Source: Anniella stebbinsi
Lineage: Eukaryota > Chordata > Lepidosauria > Squamata > Anniellidae
Direction: 5' to 3'
NCBI GenBank assembly: GCA_029215795.1
Contig: JARDYH010000007.1
Location: 69,928,763-69,992,762 of the forward strand
Length of the DNA: 64,000 nucleotides
Part shown: positions 46,450-57,365 of the stretch, in pieces
Position numbering within the stretch: position 1 is the stretch's first letter
Layout of the letters: every line of letters starts with the position of its first letter
The notes under the pieces: generated by a model
What the model saw: the letters and a program-made list of their open reading frames with translations, nothing else
What the model was told of the DNA's origin: nothing
Databases searched by the model: none
Translations under genes and position numbers: made by a program

Positions 46450-46870
46450 CAGATCATGGGTCCATCTAGTCCAGCATTCTATTCACACAGTGGCCAAGCA
46501 GCTGTCGACCAGGGACCCACAAGCAGGACACAGGTCCAACAGCACCCTCCCACCCATGTTTCCCAGCAACTGGTATGTTATATAGGCTTACTGCCTCTGA
46601 TACTGGAGGTAGCACATAGCCACCAGGACCAATAGCCATTGTTAGCCTGGAAGTTATCCAACTCCCTTTTGAACCCATCCAAATTGATGGCTATCACTAC
46701 ATGTTGTGGTAGTGAACTCCAAAGTTTAACTATGTGCTATGTGAAGAAGTCCTTCCTTTTATCTGTCCTGAATCTCCCACCAATCAGCTTCATGGGATGA
46801 CTCTGGGTTCTAGTATTATGGAGGGGGGGGGATATCTCCCTATCCACATTCTCCACACCACGCAGACCCA
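46450..46870 (-). mobile_element. CR1-type LINE 3' fragment
   Basis: ATGGGTCCATCTAGTCCAGC through CCACCAATCAGCTTCATGGG to TCCACATTCTCCACACCACG; a different subfamily from 46184-46446. Confidence 0.7.
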
Positions 46871-47526
46871 GGAGACTGCAGGATTCTCTCCGTCTCAGCC
46901 CTTACCTCTACTTTCTGGGGCAATCAGGTTGGCATGGCTCCAGCACCTTGATGCTGTGATATGGCACAGATGCTCTTGCAGCACGGTCAAGATCTGTTGC
47001 TACTAGTGCATGTGATGGTGGGGGGGGGGGGGTGAATGGCTTGTGTGCTGAACCAATGATCCAAGATTTACGACCCTGGGCCAAAATCAGACTGGAACAA
47101 ATCTAGTAGCAGCTGAACCAGGACCAGGACTGAATCATAAAAATGAGTGGATTGATTTCCTTTTCCCAAGGGTGGGTAGAAGAGTAAGGACTGTGTGCAG
47201 GGCTAAGGCATTTCACTACCTGAAGCAAAAGCAAAACTAAGATGGCACCCTCCCCCTTCCATTCCACATACAGAATCTTTCTTCAACGCTGGTGATGGGA
47301 CAACATCCTTCACTGTACCTGAAGGAACTTGGTCGATTGGGGGTGAAGGGAGAGCAGGCTAACATAGGAGATTCAAAGGGAATGGTAGGGGCTGCCGCCA
47401 CCCTCTGCACCTCCTGCCTCAGACAGCTACCTCACTCTGCCTAAGGATAGGGCCTGCCCTGTTTACATGCATGGGGGAAAGACTGCAAAGTTCTATTGGG
47501 CAGGAAGAGATATATAAAGTAGTTAC

Positions 47527-47895
47527 CTTGGACAAACATGGATATCACCCCTACTTCGGAGACATGAGCTGTAGTCTTGTGTATTGAGTAGAAGTTGGTG
47601 TCTCCATGCTCAATACGTTTGATGCTCAAGGAGCAATTCGGACCTGTAGACTCCCGCCCTGTGTAGGCCTCTTCAAAAAGCAGCTTGGAATTAACCGTGG
47701 TGTAGGTCAAGATCGCAATGTTCTTAGACTTGTCCCCTCGGTACCAGGTGCAGGAAACGATGTCTTTCCTGCTTCCTCCTGGGATCAGGGTGATGTCTCT
47801 CCCTATTATAGGATCCAATGGATTCATCTCAATCTTAATGGTAATGTTCTCAGTGGCTTGAGGTAACCTGAAGCAAGATGAACTTGAGATGTAGA
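47527..47895 (-). CDS. Gene IV, N-type V Ig domain (CEACAM-like)
   Basis: A 369-bp phase 1-1 exon (CTTCCCACAG acceptor, GTAACT donor). After VYISSSSCFRLPQA, which aligns in length with the gene V leader, the mature domain starts near ATENITIKIEM. Landmarks: SCTWYRGDKS at strand C, YTGRESTGPNCSLSIKRI before and in strand E, and GDTNFYSIHK at strand F. These match mammalian CEACAM N domains (W-Y-x-G, GRET, S-L-x-I). Canonical B/F cysteines are missing; the Cys pair is at strands C and E. It is the only Ig domain found in this gene. Confidence 0.87.
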
Positions 47896-47971
47896 CTGTG
47901 GGAAGTGGCAAACGAGACAGAGAAGAGGCCGGCATCAGGAAAGAATGAAAAGAGGTACCCCACTCCAAGCC

Positions 47972-47979
47972 ATTTAAAA

Positions 47980-48017
<38 letters not shown>

Positions 48018-48225
48018 TATCCCACCTTTTTTTCCTCCAACGATTCCAAGGCAGCATATACAATTCTCCTCATCATTTTATTCGCTCAACAACAACTTTG
48101 TGAGGTAGGATGGGCTGAGAGCCTGTGACTGGCCCAAAGTCACCCAGTGAGCTTCCACAGCCAAGCGGGGATTAGAACCCAGATCTCCTAACTCCCAGTC
48201 CAACACTCTAGTCACTCCACACACT
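47972..48225 (-). mobile_element. tRNA-derived SINE with (ATTT)n tail
   Basis: Minus-strand head GTGGAGTGACTAGAGTGTTGG, body GTGACTTTGGGCCAGTCACA, then an (AAAT)n tail at 47982-48018. In gene IV intron 1. Confidence 0.75.
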
Positions 48226-48391
48226 TCTAAATTCCCACTCCTGAGGAAAGGGATGGATAATATTTTTTATTTTTTTTTCAAACAACGATCTGACAGTTGT
48301 ATTATCATTTTGGGATTTAGAGGGTGTGGCCTACCTGGCCTCGAACTCAGGCCAGCTCCGAGCCACAATTTAAGATCCCAGTCCAAATGGA

Positions 48392-48392
<1 letters not shown>

Positions 48393-48422
<30 letters not shown>
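48393..48422. repeat. (CA)n microsatellite
   Basis: About 14 CA units, 60 bp beyond the gene IV exon 1 donor. Confidence 0.9.
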
Positions 48423-48427
<5 letters not shown>

Positions 48428-48483
48428 CACACAAATACATCACCATCCCAGATCCCCTCCTGCCCCAAGTCTCAGTCTCTCAC

Positions 48484-48568
48484 CTGCCAGAAGCAGTATC
48501 AGCCAGGTTTTTCCCCACCCAGAGGGAGCTCCTGCTGCTGGGCAGGGTCCGCATGACGTTCCTGCCAT
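48484..48568 (-). CDS. Gene IV, signal-peptide exon 1
   Basis: An 85-bp first coding exon ending GGCAG|GTGAGAG. From ATG at 48568 it reads MAGTSCGPCPAAGAP, then a basic/aromatic turn and the hydrophobic core TWLILLLA, leaving one base. I chose this ATG because the ATG at 48553, aligned with the start of gene V, is out of frame with the hydrophobic core: gene IV has one extra base between that ATG and the core. The upstream ATG avoids the shift and joins exon 2 in phase. A conserved promoter-like block lies about 215 bp upstream. Confidence 0.7.
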
Positions 48569-48780
48569 CCGTGGAGATAGCAGGGGTTTTGACATCATGG
48601 GAGATGGTCTTTATGCCCGGCCGGATGCCTGGGTTCCTCCCATGTTCTTTGCCTCCAGCACCTGCCCCCCCTCAGTGGATCCCATCCACTCACTCCCCAC
48701 CCATCCCAGCCTCACTTCGCCCTCGGCCTAGGGTGCCTCACTGCCACTCACAGCCACTCACAGCCCATTGTCAACTCCCC

Positions 48781-48816
48781 AGTAACAGGAAGAGCTCATA
48801 AAGCAGAGGTCTGAGC
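48781..48816 (-). promoter_or_regulatory. Putative core promoter of gene IV
   Basis: On the minus strand this reads CTCTGCTTTATGAGCT then TTCCTGTTACT. The same block lies at the same distance before gene V. TTTATGA is a weak TATA-like element and TTCCTG an ETS-type core (PU.1-like factors drive many myeloid genes). Conservation between paralogues is seen; promoter activity is inferred. Confidence 0.45.
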
Positions 48817-49084
48817 TATGGTGAGGTGTAGGGTGGGGTGGGGTGGAGAAGCACTGGAGGGGGTGTGTGATCCCCTGACACAGACTAATCGGATATTTGT
48901 ATATCAACCAAAGCTTGCAGCTCAGAGTGGGTGTGAGCTATTTATCTGCTCGGCATGAGGTAGCAACCAGCTGAGAGCTGCCATCTTCACCATGAGCAGG
49001 CAGCCTACTTTCCTCTTATTTCACTGTTGGCACAAATAGTAAACATGTGAACTGCTTAGGGATTTTATTATATCTAGCAGCATA

Positions 49085-49440
49085 TAAATATTACAAATAA
49101 GTAAATGTTCCTGGTGGTTCCACATGGACCTCTGGTCTGACTGGAGTCCACCCGGAGAAGAGCCGTCAGTGTGGTGGCCCCCTTCCTATGGAATTCTCTG
49201 CGTTTGGAAGTCAGGCAGGCACCAATGTTGTGTTGCTTCTGGCGCCTCCTGGAAAATGTCATTGTTTCAGGGAGCTTTCCTTGAATGACCAGCCACTGTT
49301 TTACCAGAACCTGGGTTTTATCAGAATTCCTGGTTTTTTTTTTCAAAAAATGGTAATTTTAAAATAGGGTGTTTTTATTCTTTTGCCCTGTCGTTCACCA
49401 CACTTAAATCTTTGGCTGTGGAGTGGTATATAAATACTGT
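49085..49440 (-). mobile_element. L2-like LINE 3' fragment
   Basis: Reversed CAGTCAGACCAGAGGTCCAT, GAATTCCATAGGAAGGGGGC and AAATTTAAGTGTGGTGAACG-type 3' UTR text. Degraded. Confidence 0.5.
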
Positions 49441-49964
49441 AATTAAATAATAAATAAAAATAAAATAATACAGATAGGTAGGTGAGCCAAGCGGCCAGGT
49501 AAGGTGTGTGGGGAGGGGATGCCTCTCTTGATTTAAATCACTGGAAACCCAGTCAAACCTCAGTTCCAAACTGAAAGGAGACATTTTATTAATGGTATAT
49601 AATAAGAGACAAAAAGTAGAAGCAGAATGGGCACTTGAAAAGCAACAAGCGAAAAGCTTGCTAACGTACACCGAATTCTTTAAGTTAAGATATTCACTGT
49701 GCAAAGGCTGGTCACAGAAAGCGGCAGCCAGTATGTAAGGATGTCCATCATTTGCAAATCTGGCCCTTTTTGGCCCGGTGGATTCTTGCTGCCCACCCAG
49801 CTTGGCTTGCATTCACAAGCCAAGCCACAGGTTTTTCCTGAAATCCAGGAACATTTTTCCTCTCTCCCACCTCCCGTCCCAGTAAATAGAAGGTTGTGCG
49901 GATTCCAGTCAGAATTCTTGTAACTGTGCAAATTACAGCTGGAATTTGTGCAAAATATGCAGTT

Positions 49965-50170
49965 TGTATATGCTGTCAACCAGGGACTCACAAACAGGAG
50001 ATAGTGCAACATCACCCACCCACCCATGTTCCCCAGCGACTGGTGCACACAGGCTTACTGCCTTGGATACTGGAGATAGCGCATAGTCATCAGGACTAGT
50101 AGCCATTGATAGCCTTCTCCTCCAGGAATTTATCCACCCCCCTTTTAAAGCCATCTAAATTGGTGGCCAT
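49965..50170 (-). mobile_element. CR1-type LINE 3' fragment
   Basis: TCAACCAGGGACTCACAAACAGG to TTTTAAAGCCATCTAAATTGG, same family as 53028-53508. Confidence 0.65.
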
Positions 50171-50204
50171 CATGACATCAGACTATGTTGCGATGGCCAT
50201 CAAG

Positions 50205-50650
50205 TACCACTAACCTAGAATCAGCCTCTTTACACTGGCTGCCAATTTGTTTCCAGGCAAAATATGAACTGCTGGTTTCTTACCTTTAAAGACCTATATG
50301 GTCTAGGTCCAAGGACCCTAAGGAATGCCTCCTCCCTTACGTTCCACCCCACCACTTATTGCCCTCTTAGGGTCATCTGCTGCGACTGCGTAATGTGAGA
50401 TGGGCAGCCATATGCCACTTTTCCTTTGGCGCCCCTGAGCTGTGGAATGACCTGCCAGTTGAAATGTGCCGGCTGACTTCTTTGAATGTGTTTAAGCGGG
50501 CATTAAAGGCTCTATTATTCCAGCAGGCCTTCCCTTTTTAGAATCTAATTGTTGGATGTTATCTATTCTTTTATGCTGTATTGTTTTACGCATTGTTTTA
50601 TCCTGTTTAAATTATTCTTAGCTTTGCATGCCGCCTAGAGTATTTTGTAT
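50205..50650 (+). mobile_element. L2-like LINE 3' fragment
   Basis: CTTTACACTGGCTGCCAATTTG, TGGTCTAGGTCCAAGG and TGTGGAATGACCTGCCAG match the C-terminal LINE region; frame broken. Confidence 0.65.
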
Positions 50651-51265
50651 ATAGGAGAGACATAAATTGAACATATAAACAAATATAATAAAATTATAAG
50701 TAGGGCATTATTTAAAACGGAAGAAACAGAATGATCAGGGGTGATATATTTTACATGCCGTGTTTCTTATCAGGGTTTCTGGTTTCCCCTTGCTGTCTTT
50801 TGCCTTCCAGCTCATGGTGCTATCATGAGAAATGAGCATTTTTGCTTGATCATAGATCTCCCTCTCTAAACAATACCACTCCTAACAATGCACTCCTTGG
50901 GTGCTCCATTTTCCCATCCAGTTAGGTTCAAAGAGCCTAACAGGCCAATTATCCTCATATAGGCATGTTAAAAAGTCAGCTGATCATTTGCATTATTTAA
51001 TCCTAGTGAGGTTCTGGTGTCCAGAAAGTGGAAAGGAGGTCATGGACGGTACAGCAAGAATGCTTGAAGCTGTGCATTTATAAGCTCGAAATGCATAACC
51101 TGATTCACTTACTTATTCTCATTGCCTTTCTACAAATCTATTCATGGTGACTCACAATAATATTATCTATGATGATGTTAGGCTAGAGAGTGTAATATGG
51201 AGAGCCCCATCCCATCAGTCCCTGCAAAAGAGCAAGGATACAACTAAAAATAGACATTTAGTACT

Positions 51266-51271
51266 TTTATT
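51266..51271 (-). terminator. Polyadenylation signal of gene V
   Basis: AATAAA on the minus strand in the context CTGATGAAATAAAAG, directly after the TGA that closes the extended reading frame. It is paralogous to the gene IV and VI signals. Confidence 0.6.
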
Positions 51272-51274
51272 TCA

Positions 51275-51466
51275 TCAGTGGATATTTGGGGCTTTTCCAC
51301 TGTCCCTTAGGGTTCTGGGGGTGGGAGTATAAGGGTTGGTGCTTAAAAAGCCACTGGGATGTCCTTGAATATTTTGCTGAGTCCGTGAAGGCCTCTTCTT
51401 GGGCACGGGGGCATAAAGTCCATGAGGCTGACTGATGCTGCTCCAGACTTCAATGCTGACAATATT
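51275..51466 (-). CDS. Gene V, last exon, tyrosine motif lost
   Basis: This aligns with gene IV's last exon: the acceptor (AGTCCAG) and the opening NIVSIEVWSSISQPHG are preserved. After LYAPVPKKR the DNA that encodes the S-I-Y-x-x-I motif in genes IV and VI is partly deleted. The frame then runs through what is 3' UTR in gene IV and stops (TGA) three bases before the AATAAA signal. One tyrosine remains (GLYAPV), a poor ITIM. No middle tail exon was found between 53.5 and 51.5 kb. This is either a decayed tail or a divergent one. Confidence 0.5.
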   Translation of the reverse strand, partial: NIVSIEVWSSISQPHGLYAPVPKKRPSRTQQNIQGHPSGFLSTNPYTPTPRTLRDSGKAPNIH

Positions 51467-51975
51467 CTGGACTATGATCACCTTTCTATTTTATTTTATT
51501 TTTACCTGGAAGAGAGCCAGTCTAGAATTAGAAGATGGTACCCAGAACCTGAAACATACACATCATGCCATGCTTATGAGAACCTGGAAGTCTAGTTCGC
51601 CAACCCATTTTCTTTTCCTGTCAAAGAGCTTCCTTAGTGGAATTCTGACTTCCAGTTCCCATGATCTGAAAGGCCACCTGTAACTGAATGAGGTGTCAGA
51701 GTCCTGAAGGAGTAAAATGGACTATGCCACATCAGACTGCTGGTGGGAATACCATTTTGGAATGCTTCCTCATATAATAAAACCAGGTCCAAACTACATA
51801 TCGATTGCTTCCCTGGATAAACTTCTCTTGATCCATGTTCCCCTCACCCACCCACCCCAAATATGTTGAGAACTACCCAAATGCACAGCTATCATTTGTA
51901 TTAGTCCCCCTGATGTATTTGTGTTATGACTTGCAAATATACAAAACATTAGAGCTTCGGCTATGGGGCGATATA

Positions 51976-51984
51976 CAAATGTAA

Positions 51985-52015
<31 letters not shown>

Positions 52016-52018
52016 AAC
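51976..52018. repeat. (AAAT)n microsatellite
   Basis: About nine AAAT units following GGGGCGATATACAAATGTAA, a LINE 3' end. Confidence 0.8.
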
Positions 52019-52228
52019 ACAATGGTTTTCATAGCACACTAAAGAAATCAACAGCCGAATTCTAACCCTATATATGACCTTTCCTAATTTTAAGCATATT
52101 GACAAATTTAAGATAAACCCTACTGCACCATCAGTAGTCTCCCATCTGTTGGCCAGGGAAGGGGCAGCTGTAGGGAGATCACTTCCTCCTTCCTGCCAGA
52201 AAGAGCGCTCAAGTCTCCCACTTCCTGT

Positions 52229-52402
52229 TGCAGTGGAGGTTGGTGGCTCCCGTGTCAGTGGAGCAGCAAATCCGTTCCAGGTTTCAGTCAGAACTGGTCC
52301 TGCTTCGCACCTTGGATAGCTCCTTTAGAGTTCTGGCTGGTTCTAACTGAAACCCGGAGCAGATTCAGCATCGCATTGACATCCAAGCCACCAGCCTCCA
52401 CT
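52229..52402. mobile_element. Palindromic family B copy
   Basis: GTGGAGGTTGGTGGCTCCCG to GCCACCAGCCTCCACTATC, mirrored around CGCACCTTGGATAGCTCC. Confidence 0.65.
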
Positions 52403-53027
52403 ATCCTGTTGCCCTGGTTCCCAGCCAATGGAGTAAGGACCACCAATTGCTACTGAAGCAAGAACACCAGCAAGGGAACAGCCCAAATGGAAGGTCAGTG
52501 CCCATTTCTAGCTCACCATTTTGTTCCAGCTTGAAGAATAGATCTCCGCCTTCTACCTTTTCCCTCCTTCCCTTGTGTAGCTCGTCTTTCTAGTTTGTAC
52601 GACCGATGGAGGACCCCCTCCCCACACCTGCCTTTTCAATGATCCGAGCCACTTTCGGTGGCAACAATTCTCTGAAAAGTGGGATTAAAAACACAGCAAG
52701 CAAGCAAGCAAACATTTGCTCCTTTTAAATTATAGTAAAGGGCATTCAGAAACCACTTAAAAGATGTCTGTTGTTTATAGCGGCTTTCAGATGGAAAAAG
52801 GGATTTTGCTTGCATCTCCTTTCCTCCCCCCCATAATGGATATTTTGTGGTAAGAAAATGATGGATGAAAAAGGTGGAAAATACAAGATGATTACAAATG
52901 GAAGACCTCATTATCTGGGCCCCCAGTAAAATTCTCTGAATGGGACAGGGTTAGAACAGCCTTCACTGGAAAGACCCAGCACCTGTTCATTCCATCTCTG
53001 CTTTATAGAATGCTTTCTTTATGACAG

Positions 53028-53508
53028 ATAAGAACATCAGAACATCACACGAGCCCTGCTGGATCAGACCAAGGGTCCAGCTAGTCCAGCACTCTGCTCA
53101 CATAATGGCCAACCAGCTGTTGATCAGGGACCCACAAGCAGGATGCGGTGCAACAGCACCCTCCCGCCCATGTTCCCCAGCAGCTCACATATACAGGCTT
53201 CCTGCCTCTGATGTTGGAGGTGGCACTTAGCCATCAGGACTAGTAGCCATTGATAGCCTTCTCCTCCAGGAATTTATTCAATCCCCCCCTTTAAAGCCAT
53301 CCAAATTGGTGGCCATCGCCACATCTTGTGGTAGTAAATGAGATAATTTAACTACGCACTGTGTAAAGAAGGACTTCCTTTTATCTGTCCTGAATCTTCT
53401 ACCCATCAGCCTTATGGGATGACCCCTTTGGCTTCTAGTATTATGGAAGAGGGAGGAAAATGTCTCCCTAGTATCCACATTCTCCACACCATGCATAGTT
53501 TTGCAGAC
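53028..53508 (-). mobile_element. CR1-type LINE 3' end
   Basis: TAAGAACATCAGAACATCAC through GGATCAGACCAAGGGTCCAG, CAGCACCCTCCCGCCCATG and ACTTCCTTTTATCTGTCCTG. Lies just past the gene V membrane-exon donor. Confidence 0.75.
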
Positions 53509-53517
53509 AAATATTAC

Positions 53518-53653
53518 CTTGCAGAAGTGCTATAGATCTTGTAAGAAACCAGGGCTATAACGCCTATGCCCACAATAAGACAGACAATAAAAATTACGGC
53601 AATGACTTCTCCGGAGGGACCTTTGTAGTACCGTTTCAGCCTTGGCGAATCTT
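53518..53653 (-). CDS. Gene V, transmembrane exon
   Basis: A 136-bp exon (CTCTTCAG acceptor, GTAATAT donor), phase 1 to 2. A basic stalk EDSPRLKRYYKGPSGE precedes a single-pass helix (VIAVIFIVCLIVGIGVIALV) and SYKIYSTSA. The exit phase and donor equal those of gene IV. A CR1-type LINE fragment (53028-53508) begins about 10 bp beyond the donor. Confidence 0.85.
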
Positions 53654-54189
53654 CTGAAGAGAGCAGAGAAGAGCATGTGAAACCTTGCACCCATTTGATC
53701 ACATATCCCTGTGACACCATCAGTCCAGGACACCGAATCTACGAACTGAACTTGGAACAAGGCGGTTCCCAAAAATCCCAAGATCATTTTTCCCTTTCCC
53801 ATCCTCATTTCTCTCAACTGGCGCTCGCTGTGGAAATCCCTTGCTTGCTTGTGAACTGGTGCACCGTCGAGGCTAGAAAATATAGTTAAGGAAGTCAAAT
53901 CTCGTTTCAGCCCATGGGCTTATTAGGGGACCAATCTTTCCTGAGAAAGCCCCACCTGCAATATGGGGATTGAATGCTAGCCTCCAAGCACTCGGGAACC
54001 CACAAGGGCTGACCTGCTTGGGGGGGGGGGGGTGAACCTCGCTTCCGATGTGGTTCCAAAGTGAGGTTGCCCAGCCTGGAAGCACCCCAAGTTGAATCGG
54101 GGCCTTTTGGAGGCTCTGAAATGGCCTCCGAGGTGAGTAGGGGGGTTATGGTGGAAAACGGGAAAACTCTCAGCTGCCCTGTCTTTAAC

Positions 54190-54305
54190 GGTGAACCAAA
54201 CATGAGAGAAGCAAGTCCTCCGGATGCAAAAGAATTTGTTTGTACAAAGCCCGATGTGTTTCGGCCTGTGTCCTTTCAAATGCCTTCTTCAAAGGGTTGT
54301 TAGAT
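54190..54305. mobile_element. Penelope-like terminal-repeat fragment
   Basis: GAAGCAAGTCCTCCGGATGC, AAAGCCCGATGTGTTTCGGCC and GCCTTCTTCAAAGGGTTG have the GTTTCGG...CTTCTTCA pattern of Penelope-like terminal repeats. In gene V intron 2. Confidence 0.45.
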
Positions 54306-54344
54306 GCCTGCAGATTTTCCTCTAACACTAAACTGTCTCCTATG

Positions 54345-54545
54345 ATAATCAGTCGCCACAGATTATTTCACGTCCTGGGATAGCGGGGAAACCGGGATAT
54401 CTGCGGTTTCCGCCATCCCGGGGTTTCCCCAGGGCTGTCCCCTGGTTGTCCCCACTTGCCCCCGGGATCCCCTGTGTATCATTTAGATGCACAGGGACCC
54501 AGGGATGACCCCGGGGGAAATCGCTGGTGTGGAAAGGGCCACAGA
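54345..54545. mobile_element. GC-rich short inverted-repeat element
   Basis: GGGATAGCGGGGAAACCGGG, CCCCTGTGTATCATTTAGATGCACAGGGA and GGGATGACCCCGGGGGAAAT. Related to the insertion at 59755-60235. Confidence 0.5.
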
Positions 54546-55029
54546 CACACTCTATGTCACACACACACAACCTCAGTGAGAATGAATTGTGAGCATGTGA
54601 AACCATTGCATGTGAGGAAGCATACTTATTTGGGCTTTTGCTGACTTCCTCAGAAAGGACTGGGAAGCAATAGATGGGCCAATGATATGCTACTTTAAGG
54701 ATTTAGGGTACAACTGATTTAATAAAACACTATAAATGAAAACATTTTTGCTAGATAGATTACTGTTTTGCTTTCCCTCACTTCTGAATTTTAAATCTCA
54801 CGTTCTTTCCATCCTGTGTACGAACACATTTGCAAATGTTTGGTTCATTCTTTAAAAAAAAAAAAAAAAGCCAACATGGAATTCTTCCCCAGATTCAGTG
54901 AATTCCCCACATGGAGAGGTTTGACCTGTTGTCCCCAAGACTGAGTGGAGGAAGGAGGGCTTTGCGTGCAGGAGAAATGGACCAAGGTTCCATAGCCATC
55001 GCAAAGGTAAGGATGCAGAAAACATTTAC

Positions 55030-55395
55030 CTACAACCACCGGGAAGACCTGCCCAGCTTCAGAGGCAGTGGTGCTGTTCCTTTCCAAAATATAATAAGTG
55101 ATATCCCGGAATGATAGATCCATGATGTGCAGGGTACAATCTGAGCTCACTGTCTCCCGCCCCGTGTAGCCATTTTTAAGTTTCACCGTTGAAGTCGGTG
55201 GTTCATAGACCAAGATCATATTATCCTCAGACATATCCCAGTGGTACCAGGTGCAGGAGGTGGTGTTGTCTATGCCTTCTTCTGGAATTAGACTGACTTC
55301 TGTTCCTACGTGAGGAAACCATGGCTCCATTGTGATAACAATAGAGAAGTTCAGAGCAGCTTGAGTCCCTCTGAAGTAACCACCCAAGATATGAC
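55030..55395 (-). CDS. Gene V, N-type V Ig domain (CEACAM-like)
   Basis: A 366-bp phase 1-1 exon (CCATCCAG acceptor, GTAAATG donor). After the leader end (GHILGGYFRGTQA) comes ALNFSIVITMEP, TSCTWYHWDMS at strand C, YTGRETVSSDCTLHIMDL before and in strand E, and FRDITYYILERN at strand F. It is close to gene IV in every landmark, including the Cys pair at strands C and E and the lack of B/F cysteines. A sequon is present in NNTT. It ends PVVV and joins EDSPRL of the membrane exon. Confidence 0.87.
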
Positions 55396-55596
55396 CTGGA
55401 TGGGTGGGAGGAAAGAGAGAGAGAGAGAGATATGTTCAGTCCAAGAAAGAAGCCAACATCAGACAAGAGTAACAGGCAATGGCCCTTGCGGTTTCACAAG
55501 GGACACTTCTGATTGTACAATCTAGAGTTAAGGGGAGCTTACAAGCTCAAAACCCTGAGAAAAGGGAAAAAAGGAAGTTGATTATACAGAGTATTT

Positions 55597-55600
<4 letters not shown>

Positions 55601-55628
<28 letters not shown>
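55601..55628. repeat. (GT)n microsatellite
   Basis: About 14 GT units in gene V intron 1. Confidence 0.9.
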
Positions 55629-55631
<3 letters not shown>

Positions 55632-56029
55632 GTCTTCCACCCTCATCAGTAGCTGTGCTGTTAAACAGATACCAGGAATAGCAGTTTGGAATGCCTGGAG
55701 ATGGAAGTTCCTTAGGAGAAAAAACAGAGTTATGAATGGTATCATACTTACAAACACACACATATGCATACATACATATATAAATACAGTAAAAAAAATC
55801 CCTATATAAAAACAGTATGAAAACAAGAAAAAGAATATTTTAAAACATCACAAGACAATCATAAACCAGAGGAGTGTCATAATCTATTACAAGCCCGGGA
55901 AAGCCTCACTAAACAAATATGTATTCAAGATCAGTTAAAGCTTGACACACTTTCTGGCTTTCAAACAATTTATGGGAGGGTTTTCCAGGGAGTGGGTGCC
56001 ACTACCAAGGAGGCCTGCTTATTGGTCAC

Positions 56030-56095
56030 AGTATCTATCTATATCTATCTATCATCTATCTATCTATCTATCTATCTATCATCTAATCTATCTAG
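56030..56095. repeat. (ATCT)n microsatellite
   Basis: Interrupted ATCT tetranucleotide run, about 15 units. Confidence 0.9.
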
Positions 56096-56579
56096 ATACA
56101 GCTGCAAACGTCATGTCAGTTCCAAGACACCATTTTAGATCCAGTGTAAATGCCCAAAGATTTATATAGGCAAAACAATTTGACCTCTGAAAAAATGTCT
56201 AGGAGAGCATCTCAGCAACTTAAAGAACAACAGATCAGGTGCTCCTTTAGTGGATCTCTTTTCAGCACAACATCATTCTTTTGCAGACTTAAAGTTTTGG
56301 GCTCTGAAAAAACCGAATACACAAGACAATGAACTGTTATTAAGGAAACAGAATAGATACTGAGGTTAAAAACTCTGAATCCCAGTGGCTTGAACTTAGA
56401 TCTTGAATTTTTGCCACTCCTGTGACTCAGCAATTACCTGCAGTGACTCCCACATAATAGCAATAAGGACAGCAGTAATGACATATTATTTTGAGACCTT
56501 GCATTTATCACTGCTACATGGAAGCACCTGCCAGAGCCCCAAAAAATGAGGGGAAAAATGAATTAGAATATAAGGAGGG

Positions 56580-56995
56580 CTTTAGAATGATTATTTTTCC
56601 CAGTCACCAGTAATTATTGTAGGAGACTATCATCTTGTTAGGAGTATTTCTGCAGACTTCTCTTATCAGGTAAGAATCTATATATTATACTTTTGTTAAA
56701 ATGTTTTTATACGATTTACACAACTTTTATTATTAATGTGTAATGTAGACATGCTCCAGAGCCTTCATCTGGTAATATTTTTTTAACTTACATATGGGCA
56801 TAGGCCTTTGTGGCAATGTGCCTAACTAACCTCCAAACATATATATTAATTTATCTGTTATGTGTTATCCCTGCAAATGTAATTTAATGTATTTTTAATA
56901 TTACAGCCCCCTGAAGGCCTTAGAAAACAACACAGACCGAAACGCATTGGGCTTTGAAATAAAGTATTTTAGCATCCTGAGAACCTGTTTCTTCC
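56580..56995 (+). mobile_element. Penelope-like element terminal repeat
   Basis: CCCCTGAAGGCCTTAGAAAAC, ACCGAAACGCATTGGGC and TTTGAAATAAAGTATTTTAGC is the classic Penelope-like terminal signature (CTGAAG...GAAACGCGTTGGG...AATAAA). Ends in a T-rich run. In gene V intron 1. Confidence 0.65.
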
Positions 56996-57094
56996 TTTTT
57001 TTTTGTCCTGATTTGGATGCTCTCTTTCTTTTGGTTTTTCCTCTCCCCCCCCCACACTTTCCCTCCTGCTTCTTACAGAGTCCCAATCTCTCAC

Positions 57095-57164
57095 CTGCTA
57101 GAAGAAGCATTGACCATGATCTTCCACACCCAAAGGGCCCCTGGCTGCTAGACAGGGGCCACAT
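57095..57164 (-). CDS. Gene V, signal-peptide exon 1
   Basis: A 70-bp coding exon from ATG at 57164 to GCAG|GTGAGAG. It begins MWPLSSSQGPF and ends in the hydrophobic core WSMLLLA, leaving one base. It is clearly paralogous to gene IV exon 1, and its upstream DNA shares the CATAAAGCAGAG/AACAGGAA block. It joins 55395 in phase. Confidence 0.8.
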
Positions 57165-57365
57165 GATGTCTCTGACACTTTTATTGTAGCAGAGTTTCGG
57201 TCTTCATAGGTCCCTGTGTCCAGCCAGATGACTGGGTTCCTCCTGGATCCTTTGCCACCTGTGCCTGAGAGTGCCAGTTGGACTTTTCCACTGACCATCC
57301 AACCTGTCCTCTCCTTCACTTCAGAATGCCAGCTCCTTCCCCCCTCCCCCACTGTAATCTCCCAG

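Larger units (their letters stand above)
51150..51790 (-). repeat. Duplicated 3' end segment, copy of gene V
   Basis: Aligns with 39180-39960 and in part 59640-60560 (TATGGAGAGCCCCATCCCATCAGTCCCTG, TTTATTTCATCAGTGG, GACTGCTGGTGGGAATACCA). Confidence 0.75.

Noticed and set aside
48253..48801. 182-codon plus-strand open stretch
   Set aside because: Antisense to the gene IV signal exon, runs through a CA repeat, no domain.
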